Source: Mitsuaria sp. PDC51
GTDB taxonomy: Bacteria; Pseudomonadota; Gammaproteobacteria; Burkholderiales; Burkholderiaceae_C
Direction: 5' to 3'
DNA length: 64,000 nucleotides
NCBI RefSeq assembly: GCF_900113225.1
Contig: NZ_FOZE01000002.1
Coordinates: forward strand, 1,426,001-1,490,000
In this document: one piece after another, positions 46,535-54,246 of the stretch
Layout of the letters: the number at the start of each line of letters is the position of its first letter
Numbering within the stretch: the first letter of the stretch is position 1
Notes under the pieces: generated by a model
What the model saw: only the letters and a program-made list of their open reading frames with translations
Databases searched by the model: none
What the model was told of the DNA's origin: nothing
Made by a program: the position numbers and the translations under genes

Positions 46535-47350
46535 TCAGCCGCGGCCGAACTCGTCGCCCAGCTCGCCCGCGCGCCGATGCGCGGCCTTCACCGCGCGCTC
46601 GATCGCATCGCCGACGCCGTCCGCCTGCAGGCTGGTGATCGCCGCATGCGTGGTGCCGCCCTTGGAGGTCACCTTCTCACGCAGCGCGGTCGGCGATTCC
46701 CCCGACTGCACAGCCAGCGCGGCGGCGCCGCCGCAGGTCGCCAGCGCGAGCTCGCGGGCCTTGGCCTCGTCCAGGCCCAGCGCCCGGGCGGCGGCGACCA
46801 TGTGCTCGACGAGGAAGAAGAAGTAGGCCGGGCCCGAGCCCGACAGCGCGGTGACGGTGTCGAGGTCGCCCTCGGCATCGACCCACAGCGTGCGACCGGT
46901 CGCCTGCAGCAGTTGCTCGACCAGCGCGCGATCGTCCGCGGTCACGGCGGCGCTCGCATGCAGTCCGGTGATGCCCTGCCCGATCAGCGCCGGCGTGTTG
47001 GGCATGCCGCGGACGACGCGCGCGGCGCCCGTGGCGCGGGCGATCGCGTCGGCGCGCAGGCCGGCCATCACCGACAGCTGCAGCGCGCCGCCCACATGCG
47101 GCGCCACCGGCTCGGCGGCTTCCTGGAACAGCTGCGGCTTGACCGCCCAGACCACCGCGCGGGCACGCGACAGCGCGGCATCGGCGGTCGCCATCGGACG
47201 CAGGCCGAAGTCCACGGCCAGGCGCTCGCGCTGGGCCTCGAAAGGCTCGACCACCAGCAGGTCCTCGGCCGGATGCCCGGCGCGGCGCAGGCCGCCAATG
47301 ATGGCGCTGGCCATGTTGCCGCCACCGATGAATGCGATGCAGGAACTCAT
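46535..47350 (-). CDS. proC: Pyrroline-5-carboxylate reductase
   Basis: 271 residues. ProC reduces pyrroline-5-carboxylate to proline with NADPH. The Rossmann motif is IAFIGGGNMASAIIGGL at residues 5-21; WAVKPQLF, RGMPNTPALIGQG and ALSGSGPAYFFFLVEHM follow, and the C-terminus has TSKGGTTHAAI. All are intact. Start ATG 47350. It is followed on the same strand by ubiC, which may be in the same operon; putA, which degrades proline, lies 2.2 kb to the right. Confidence 0.96.
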   Translation of the reverse strand: MSSCIAFIGGGNMASAIIGGLRRAGHPAEDLLVVEPFEAQRERLAVDFGLRPMATADAALSRARAVVWAVKPQLFQEAAEPVAPHVGGALQLSVMAGLRADAIARATGAARVVRGMPNTPALIGQGITGLHASAAVTADDRALVEQLLQATGRTLWVDAEGDLDTVTALSGSGPAYFFFLVEHMVAAARALGLDEAKARELALATCGGAAALAVQSGESPTALREKVTSKGGTTHAAITSLQADGVGDAIERAVKAAHRRAGELGDEFGRG

Positions 47351-47391
47351 GGGCCGGCAGTGTAGCCGCGGGCCCTCGGGCGGGAGGACGG

Positions 47392-48831
47392 TCAGCGCCC
47401 GCGCAGCATCGACGCGCAGAGCTGCCCCAGCGTCGCGATGGCGCGCCGCTGCGCCTCGTCCATCGGATTGCCGGCGTTGATGCGGATGAAGTTGTCGAAG
47501 CGGTCCGAGTTCGAATACATCAGGCCCGGGCCCAGCCGCACGCCCTTCTCCAGCGCCGCGTCGAAGAGCGCCAGCGACGACAGGCCCTCGGGCAATTCCA
47601 CCCACAGGCTGGGGCCGCCCGGCGGCATGGACAGGCGCGTGCCGGTCGGCAGCTCGTCGGACAGCGCCGCGGCCATCTGCTCACGCTGCGTGGCGAGCTT
47701 CGCGCGCAGGGCCCGCAGGTGGCGGTCGATCTGGCCGCCGGCCAGGAACTCCGCGAGGATCGCCTGCCCCAGCATCTCGTTCGGCCGGCTCTGCGCGTAC
47801 TTGAGGATCTCCACCCGCGGCTGCCAGCGCCCGGCGGCGATCCAGCCCACGCGCATGCCCGGCGCCAGGGTCTTGTGCAGCGAGGAGCAGAAGATCACCC
47901 GCCCGGTCGTGTCCCAGGACTTGATCGCGCGCTGCGGCGTGTCGCACAGCAGCGCGTAGGTGTCGTCCTCGATCAGCGCCAGGTCACGGGCCTCGCAGCG
48001 CGCCAGCAGGGCCTGCTTGGCCGTGTCCGGCATCACCGCGCCGAGCGGGTTCTGCAGGTTGGGCACCACCACCACCGCCTTCAGCCGCGGCTCCTGCGCG
48101 GCGGCGGCCTCGAGGGCCTCGACCGACAGCCCCGTGTGCGGGCTGGTCGGAATCTCGAGCGCGCGCAGGCCCAGGCTTTCGAGCAGCTGCAGCAGGCCGT
48201 AGTAGGTGGGCGATTCGACGGCGACCGCATCGCCAGGCGTCGTCACCGCGCGCAGCGCGACGCTCAGCGCCTCGGTACAGCCATGGGTGATGACCAGCTG
48301 CGAGGGGTCGAGCTGGATCTGCGCGTTGAGCGCCAGTCGCGACAGCGCCTGGCGCAGCCCGAGCAGGCCCTGCGGATCGGGCTGCGTGCCGAGGATCTCC
48401 GGGCGGCGGCGCAGCAGGCGCTGGCCGTGCAGCGCCAGCGCGCGGGTCGGATACAGCGAGGGATGCGCGCAGGCGCCGGACAGATTGACTTCGGGCTTGG
48501 CCGCGATGCCGCGGGTGAGGATGTCCGAGATGCGCTCATGCACGCCGACGAAACGCGCCGGGTCCGCCTGCGTCTGGCGCGGTTCGGCGGCGCGGGCCAG
48601 GCGCGTCGGCCGCGGCGGGCGGACGAAGTAGCCGGCGCGCTGCCGGGCCTGCAGCAGGCCCTGGCTCTCCAGCAGCCGATAGGCCTGCAGCGCGGTGCTG
48701 AGGCTCACCCGGTGCAGCCCCATCAGCGTGCGCACCGACGGCATCCGGCTGCCCGGCGGCATCGTGCCGGCGGTGATGGCCTGGCGGTAATGCGCGGCGA
48801 CCTGGGCGTAGAGGGGGTCGGTGGCGTCCAT
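47392..48831 (-). CDS. MocR-type regulator (GntR helix-turn-helix fused to aminotransferase)
   Basis: 479 residues. Residues 1-70 are a GntR winged helix (PLYAQVAAHYRQAITAGTMP, then SVRTLMGLHRVSLSTALQAY). The rest is a fold-type I PLP domain, with the PLP-binding Lys in SSLHKTLAPGMRVGW (K320). Such regulators respond to amines, amino acids or PLP itself. It is divergent from a DUF2917 gene, which is the likely regulated neighbour. Confidence 0.93.
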   Translation of the reverse strand: MDATDPLYAQVAAHYRQAITAGTMPPGSRMPSVRTLMGLHRVSLSTALQAYRLLESQGLLQARQRAGYFVRPPRPTRLARAAEPRQTQADPARFVGVHERISDILTRGIAAKPEVNLSGACAHPSLYPTRALALHGQRLLRRRPEILGTQPDPQGLLGLRQALSRLALNAQIQLDPSQLVITHGCTEALSVALRAVTTPGDAVAVESPTYYGLLQLLESLGLRALEIPTSPHTGLSVEALEAAAAQEPRLKAVVVVPNLQNPLGAVMPDTAKQALLARCEARDLALIEDDTYALLCDTPQRAIKSWDTTGRVIFCSSLHKTLAPGMRVGWIAAGRWQPRVEILKYAQSRPNEMLGQAILAEFLAGGQIDRHLRALRAKLATQREQMAAALSDELPTGTRLSMPPGGPSLWVELPEGLSSLALFDAALEKGVRLGPGLMYSNSDRFDNFIRINAGNPMDEAQRRAIATLGQLCASMLRGR

Positions 48832-49029
48832 GGCGGCGATTCTGCGCCCGGCAATCCGCGCGACACCGGAACAGCGGGCGGGCAGTGGATACGGAACAGC
48901 AGGCGCGCGAGCGCTGTTGCGCAGAACAAATCGGTCCGCTGTACCTGTCGTGACGCGGCGGTGATCGGAACACTGGTCCCCATCATCTTCATGGCGCCCC
49001 AGACCCGCGACAGGTCAGGCGATGACCTC

Positions 49030-49470
49030 ATGTTCCTCACCCATGTCCTGAGATGGCTGCCCGCGACCTGGTCTGGGCAGCACGCGTTGACCCGTCTGGC
49101 GAAGGCGAAGGCGAACGTGATGGCGCCAAGCCAAGCGCTAGGCCAAGGCCACGCCCACGCGCGCTCGGAATCGCAGTCGGGAGCGACGCCAGCATCCGCA
49201 TCGGCGCCGGGCCCGGCGCTCCACGCCGACGCTCACGCGCTGGCGGCCGGTCAGTCGACGCTGCTGCGGCTGGCCCGCGGCACGGTGCTGCACCTGCGCG
49301 GCGGCGAGGTCAGCGTCGAAGACGCGCCCGCGCTGTGGGCCGACCACTGCTGGCCGCAACCGATGCGCCTGCGCGCGGGCGAGACCTGGATCGTGCCGCG
49401 CACGGGCTGGTGGCGGATCGACGGCCGGCCCTCCCGGGACGGCGTCGGCCGGTTCAGCCTTCGGCGCTGA
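49030..49470 (+). CDS. DUF2917 family protein
   Basis: 146 residues from ATG 49030; ATG 48991 is in frame and adds 13 residues. No signal peptide. An Ala/Ser/His-rich N-terminus is followed by a small domain: ALAAGQSTLLRLARGTVLHL, GGEVSVEDAPALWADHCWPQ and LRAGETWIVPRTGWWRIDG. The domain is cupin-like in its strand pattern and matches the DUF2917 group, whose function is unknown. It is divergent from the MocR gene and ends just before the heptamer repeat. Confidence 0.75.
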   Translation: MFLTHVLRWLPATWSGQHALTRLAKAKANVMAPSQALGQGHAHARSESQSGATPASASAPGPALHADAHALAAGQSTLLRLARGTVLHLRGGEVSVEDAPALWADHCWPQPMRLRAGETWIVPRTGWWRIDGRPSRDGVGRFSLRR

Positions 49471-49481
49471 GCGCCGGGTGC

Positions 49482-49537
49482 CGAGCACCGAGCACCGAGC
49501 ACCGAGCACCGAGCACCGAGCACCGAGCGCCGGGCGC
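49482..49537. repeat. Heptanucleotide tandem repeat, (CGAGCAC) x6 plus two variants
   Basis: Six perfect head-to-tail copies of CGAGCAC run from 49482 to 49523, then CGAGCGC and CGGGCGC extend it to 49537. It lies between the convergent DUF2917 and putA genes, 11 bases after the former's stop. Because seven is not a multiple of three, copy-number changes here would not be tolerated in a coding frame; it is outside both genes. Confidence 0.95.
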
Positions 49538-49574
49538 TAGGCACGCGGCGCTGGGGGCGCTGAAGCGCAGAGGC

Positions 49575-52500
49575 TCAGTGCACGCCTGCCAGCAGCGCGG
49601 CGTTGCCGCCGGCGGCCGCGGTGTTGATCGTCAGCGTCTGCTCGGCGACCAGGCGGTAGAGCTGGCGTGCATCCGCCAGTTCCATCATCGGCACGACCGG
49701 CAGGATCGCGCCGTCGCGGCCGGCGAGCTCGCGCTGCGCCGCCAGCTGCAGGCCCGCGGGCGCGATCACGCCGGCCAGCTTCGCCGCGCGCAGCACCGCG
49801 CCGAGCTGGTCGGCCGGCAGCAACTGCATCGCCGCCGCCGCCACGCCCCCGCGCATCAGCGCGGTGCGCAGGTCCTGCGCCGTGTCGCCGCCGCCCACCA
49901 CCGCCACCGCGTTGCCCGCCACCAGCGCCGCGCCCAGCGCGCGCGCCAGTTCCTCGGTCGACGCCCCCTGCGCCAGCACCGCGATCACGCCGCGGCCGTG
50001 CAGGCGCAGCTCGTTGCTCTCGCCAGTCGGGCCGGGCAGCTTCACATCCACCAGCGCACGACGCGCGGCCGCGCCCAGCGTGCGCCAGGCTCCGGCCACC
50101 ACTGGCGGCTGGCCGGCGCTGGCGCGTTCCAGCGCGGTAGCGCGCTCGTCCAGCGCGCGCTCGGCCCAGGCCTCGTGCGCCGCGAACAGCGGCCCGAGGT
50201 CCGCGCCGGCGACCGTCGTCACCAACGCCGGGGCCGCGGCTTCGGTCGCCTCGACCTTGGGCTGCGCCGCGAAACGCAGCAGGTAGTGCGGGCCGCCCGC
50301 CTTCGGGCCGGTGCCCGACATGCCCTCGCCGCCGAAGGGCTGCACGCCGACCACCGCGCCGATGATGTTGCGGTTCACATAGACGTTGCCGATGCGCGCC
50401 TGCGACGCCAGGCGCAGCGCGCGGCTGTCGATGCGGGTCTGGATGCCCAGCGTCAGGCCGTAGCCCAGCGCGTTGATCTCACGCACGACGCCGTCCACAT
50501 CGCCGCTCCAGCGCACGACATGCAGCACCGGGCCGAAGATCTCCTGCTTCAGCGAGGCGATCGTCGGCAGCTCGACCGCCACCGGCGGCAGCAGGCGCGG
50601 GCAGGCATCAGCCGGCACGGCCTCGGCGATCAGCGTCGCCTCGCGCTTGAGGCGCTGGACTTCCCGGGAGACGCCCTGGAAGGCCTCGTCGTCGATCAGC
50701 GGGCCGACATCGGTCGCCAGGTCGGCGCTGTCGCCGACGCGCAGTTCCTTGACCGCGCCGCGCAGCATCTCGATGACGCCATCAGCCACCGCCTCATGCA
50801 CCGCCAGCAGGCGCAGCGCCGAGCAGCGCTGGCCGGCGCTGCGGAAGGCCGATTGCACGACGGCGTCGATGACCTGCTCGGGCAGCGCGGTGGAGTCCAC
50901 GATCATCGCGTTCAACCCGCCGGTCTCGGCGATCAGCGGCAGCGCCGCGGCGCCGGGCTTGGCCGCCAGCTGGCGGTTGATGATCTGCGCCACCTGCGTC
51001 GAGCCGGTGAAGCACACGCCCGCCGTCTGCGGCGCGGCCACCAGGCGCGCGCCGACGGTCTCGCCACGGCCATGCACCAGTTGCACCGCGTCCTCGGGGA
51101 CGCCGGCGGCATGCAGCAGCTTCACGCATTCGGCCGCGACCGCGGGCGTCTGCTCGGCCGGCTTGGCGGCGACGGCATTGCCGGCGGCCAGTGCGGCCAC
51201 CACCTGGCCGGCGAAGATCGCCAGCGGGAAGTTCCACGGCGAGATGCAGACGAACACGCCGCGGCCGTTCAGCGCGACGCCATCGGCGGCCAGGCGCTCG
51301 GCCTCGTCGGCGTAGTAGCGCAGGAAGTCGATGGCCTCGCGGACTTCGCTGATCGCGTCGCCGAAGCTCTTGTAGGCCTCCTTCACCAGCAGCGCGCAGT
51401 ACTGCGGCAGCTGCGCCTGCAGCGCGTCGGCGGCGCGGCGCAGCACCGCGGCGCGCTCGGCCACCGGCGTCGCGTTCCAGCCGGCGAAGCCGCCCTGCAG
51501 GCGCGCCATCACCGCGTCCACTTCATCGGGCGAGGCTTCCGTCAGCGTCGGCACGCTGCAGGCGGCCAGCGCGTCCAGCAGCGGCTGGCGCTGCGCCGGC
51601 ACCGCCAGGTCCAGGCCCGCGGAGTTGTCGCGGCCGCGGCCCGCCGCGTCGCGGTACAGCGCCACCGGCAGCGGCAGCGCCACGGCCTCCTGGATCTGCG
51701 TCATCGGCGAGGCCAGCAGCTCCTCCGGCGCTACCGTCGGATCGGCCAGCTGGTGGACGAAGGAGGAGTTGGCGCCGTTCTCCAGCAGGCGGCGCACGAG
51801 GTAGGCCAGCAGGTCGCGGTGCTCGCCGACCGGCGCGTAGACGCGGCAGGGGATGCTGCCGTCCTTCAGCACCTCGCGGTAGATGCCCTCGCCCATGCCG
51901 TGCAGGCGCTGCATCTCGAACTTGGCGCCCAGCGCGCGGGCCATCTGCAGGATGGCGGCGATGGTGCCGGCGTTGTGGCTCGCGAACTGCGGGTAGATGA
52001 CGTCGTGGTGCTGCAGCAGCGCCTGGGCGCAGGCCAGGTAGGACACGTCCGTGTGCGGCTTGTGCGTGTAGACCGGGTAGCAGGGCAGGCCCTGCTCCTG
52101 GGCGCGCTTGATCTCGCCGTCCCAGTAGGCGCCCTTCACCAGTCTCACCATGAAGCGCAGCCCATGCCGGCGGGCGATCGCGGCGACCGCCTCCACCACG
52201 TCACGCGCGCGCGTCTGGTAGGCCTGGACCGCCAGGCCGAAGCCGCGCCACTGCGGGAAGTGGGTGGCGATGCGCGCCGCCAGCGCGTCGAGCAGCTCCA
52301 GCGACAGCTCCAGCCGGTCGACCTCCTCGGCGTCGATCGTCAGGTTGATGTTGGCTTGCGCCGCCTTCTCGACCAGCTGCCACACGCGCGGCAGCAGCTC
52401 GGCGTAGACGCGCTCGCGCTGCAGCACCTCGTAGCGCGAGAACAGCGCCGACAGCTTGATCGAGATGCCGTCGCTGCCCTCCGGCGACTCGGCCTTGCGA

Positions 52501-53165
52501 CCGGCGGCGATCGCGGCGATCGCATTCAGGTAGGAGGCCTGGTAGCGCTCGGCATCGCGCTCGGTGCGGGCGCCCTCGCCCAGCATGTCGTAGGAGAAGC
52601 GCAGCTGGGCCTGCGCCTTGCGCGCGGCGTCGGCCTCCTTCATCGCCTCCTGGATGTTGCGGCCAAGCACGAACTGACGGCCCAGCAGCTGGATCGCCCG
52701 CACCGTCGCGGCCACCACCGTCTGCGCGCCCAGGCGCTTCATCAGGCCGCCGTCGGACTCGGCATCCGGCAGGAACTTCTTGGACAGCGAGATCGCGCTC
52801 GCCGCCAGGCCGGCCAGCATCTTGTGCGGGCCGTCCGAGCCGCCTTCGAAGTCGGCGCGGCCGAGCTGGTCGGCGGTCAGCGCGATGGCGGTCTCCGCAT
52901 CGGGCACGCGCAGCAGCGCCTCGGCCAGGCGCATCAGGGCCAGGCCCTCGGCGCTGGTGATGGGGTACTCGCGCAGCAGCGACTCCATCGCCCAGAACGG
53001 CGCCGGGTTGGCGCGCACCTGCTGCACCCAGGGGCGCGCCTGGTCGACCACCGCCGGCCAGTGCAGCGTCTGCAGCGGCGCGGCCAGCGCGCGCACCAGC
53101 GGCAGCTCCTCGCGGTAGGGGTCGGGCAGGCGGGAGGTCTCGGGCGGCAGGGCGAAAGCGGTCAT
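49575..53165 (-). CDS. putA: Bifunctional proline dehydrogenase / glutamate semialdehyde dehydrogenase PutA
   Basis: 1196 residues. PutA oxidises proline to glutamate in two steps. The FAD-dependent proline dehydrogenase barrel is in the first half (YWDGEIKRAQEQGL, PVYTHKPHTDVSYLACAQAL). The NAD-dependent aldehyde dehydrogenase domain has the catalytic Cys in AGQRCSALR (C781) and ISPWNFPLAIFAGQV. A C-terminal 150-residue segment, ending TINTAAAGGNAAL, is the domain that seals the substrate tunnel in the longer PutA class. There is no N-terminal ribbon-helix-helix, so this PutA is not its own repressor. The divergent Lrp-type gene is the likely regulator. Confidence 0.97.
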   Translation of the reverse strand: MTAFALPPETSRLPDPYREELPLVRALAAPLQTLHWPAVVDQARPWVQQVRANPAPFWAMESLLREYPITSAEGLALMRLAEALLRVPDAETAIALTADQLGRADFEGGSDGPHKMLAGLAASAISLSKKFLPDAESDGGLMKRLGAQTVVAATVRAIQLLGRQFVLGRNIQEAMKEADAARKAQAQLRFSYDMLGEGARTERDAERYQASYLNAIAAIAAGRKAESPEGSDGISIKLSALFSRYEVLQRERVYAELLPRVWQLVEKAAQANINLTIDAEEVDRLELSLELLDALAARIATHFPQWRGFGLAVQAYQTRARDVVEAVAAIARRHGLRFMVRLVKGAYWDGEIKRAQEQGLPCYPVYTHKPHTDVSYLACAQALLQHHDVIYPQFASHNAGTIAAILQMARALGAKFEMQRLHGMGEGIYREVLKDGSIPCRVYAPVGEHRDLLAYLVRRLLENGANSSFVHQLADPTVAPEELLASPMTQIQEAVALPLPVALYRDAAGRGRDNSAGLDLAVPAQRQPLLDALAACSVPTLTEASPDEVDAVMARLQGGFAGWNATPVAERAAVLRRAADALQAQLPQYCALLVKEAYKSFGDAISEVREAIDFLRYYADEAERLAADGVALNGRGVFVCISPWNFPLAIFAGQVVAALAAGNAVAAKPAEQTPAVAAECVKLLHAAGVPEDAVQLVHGRGETVGARLVAAPQTAGVCFTGSTQVAQIINRQLAAKPGAAALPLIAETGGLNAMIVDSTALPEQVIDAVVQSAFRSAGQRCSALRLLAVHEAVADGVIEMLRGAVKELRVGDSADLATDVGPLIDDEAFQGVSREVQRLKREATLIAEAVPADACPRLLPPVAVELPTIASLKQEIFGPVLHVVRWSGDVDGVVREINALGYGLTLGIQTRIDSRALRLASQARIGNVYVNRNIIGAVVGVQPFGGEGMSGTGPKAGGPHYLLRFAAQPKVEATEAAAPALVTTVAGADLGPLFAAHEAWAERALDERATALERASAGQPPVVAGAWRTLGAAARRALVDVKLPGPTGESNELRLHGRGVIAVLAQGASTEELARALGAALVAGNAVAVVGGGDTAQDLRTALMRGGVAAAAMQLLPADQLGAVLRAAKLAGVIAPAGLQLAAQRELAGRDGAILPVVPMMELADARQLYRLVAEQTLTINTAAAGGNAALLAGVH

Positions 53166-53279
53166 GGGATCCTCGAATGTTCGTGCGAGGGGCGCTCCCC
53201 TAGCGAATATCGGGAGTGTAAAAAGGAGGGCTCCGAATTAATCTCCAATGTTTAGGCCATCCACCGCACGGAATCCAGC

Positions 53280-53750
53280 ATGAGCGACCTCCAGGACCTG
53301 GACAAGATCGACCGGCGCATCCTCGCGCTGCTGCAGCAGGACGGGCGCATCAGCAACCTGAAGCTGGCGGAGGAGGTGCAGATGTCCGCGACGGCGGTGC
53401 TGGAGCGGGTGCGGCGGCTGACGCGCGAGGGCTTCATCCTCGGCTACGAGGCGCGCCTGAATCCGGCCAAGCTGGGCGCGCAGATGCTGGTGTTCATCGA
53501 GATCCTGCTGGACCGCACCGTCCACGACGTCATGGACAACTTCCGCGCGGCGGTGCAGGCGCGGCCGGAGATCCTGGAATGCCACCTGGTGGCGGGCGGC
53601 TTCGATTACCTGCTCAAGACGCGGGTGTCGGACATGGCGGCCTACCGCGAGTTCATCGGCGCCGTCATCTGGACGCTGCCCGGTGTGCGCGAGACGCGGA
53701 CCTACGCGGTGATGGAAGAGGTGAAGCACACGACAGCGCTACCGCTGTGA
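53280..53750 (+). CDS. Lrp/AsnC-family transcriptional regulator, probable activator of putA
   Basis: 156 residues. Residues 8-65 are the AsnC-type helix-turn-helix (LDKIDRRILALLQQDGRISN, SATAVLERVRRLTREG). The RAM ligand-binding domain follows (ECHLVAGGFDYLLKTRVSD). It is divergent from putA across 114 bases, the classical arrangement for PutR/BkdR-type regulators that sense proline, so proline-responsive control of putA is a sound inference. The exact ligand is not visible from sequence. Confidence 0.93.
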   Translation: MSDLQDLDKIDRRILALLQQDGRISNLKLAEEVQMSATAVLERVRRLTREGFILGYEARLNPAKLGAQMLVFIEILLDRTVHDVMDNFRAAVQARPEILECHLVAGGFDYLLKTRVSDMAAYREFIGAVIWTLPGVRETRTYAVMEEVKHTTALPL

Positions 53751-53892
53751 CTTGCACACACCGCCGGCGCCGGCAAGTGATTTCAAGGGGGAGATGTCCT
53801 CCCCCGCCAGCCCCTCCATCTGCGGGCTGACGGCCGCGGGCCGACAGGATCACCATGGAGTGCCCCTTCCCCGTGATCCCGGAGTTCCAGCG

Positions 53893-54246
53893 ATGAAGTA
53901 CCGGTCCTCCCTCCCACAGCTCCCGCCCGCGGCGTCCAGGCCGATGGCGACCGGCGGCGGGTCCGACAGCCTGTATCCCAGCCATTACGGCGAGAGCCGT
54001 TTCAGCCATGGCGAGAGCCAGTACGCGGACAGCGGCAGCAGCTTCGGCGACTCCGAGTTCGGCTTCGAACCCCCGCCCAAGCGCACCGTCGCCGGTCCGG
54101 TCGAGAGCTGGCATGACTCGAGCTATGTCCTCAGGCGCGGCCTGGAGGTGCGCGAGATCAGCGCCCGCGAATGGCGGCTGTGGGTCAGCGAGCCGGCCCC
54201 GCCGACCGCGCCCCGGCGCCGCGTGAACGGCGACGGCGACGCCTGA
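53893..54246 (+). CDS. Hypothetical protein with Gly-Glu-Ser repeat segment
   Basis: 117 residues from ATG 53893, with GGAG eight bases upstream. The middle has repeats of about nine residues with a G(E/D)S core: HYGESRFSHGESQYADSG, then SSFGDSEFGF. The C-terminal 60 residues have two Trp-containing strands (ESWHDSSYVLRRGLEVREIS and REWRLWVSEP). No signal peptide and no family recognised. Its stop is directly followed by the end of the EAL-domain gene on the other strand, with no intergenic base. Confidence 0.62.
   Translation: MKYRSSLPQLPPAASRPMATGGGSDSLYPSHYGESRFSHGESQYADSGSSFGDSEFGFEPPPKRTVAGPVESWHDSSYVLRRGLEVREISAREWRLWVSEPAPPTAPRRRVNGDGDA

Noticed and set aside
44753-47365. 870-codon plus-strand frame through the HPP, ubiC and proC genes
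   Set aside because: It crosses three recognised minus-strand genes and has shadow composition.
49482-49537. Possible CRISPR array
   Set aside because: The units are seven bases, directly adjacent and without spacers, so this is a simple tandem repeat.
49053-53255. 1400-codon open frame on the plus strand opposite putA
   Set aside because: It is a shadow of putA produced by high third-position GC. The translation is rich in Arg, His, Gln and Ala, with no domain, while the minus-strand frame has intact PutA motifs.
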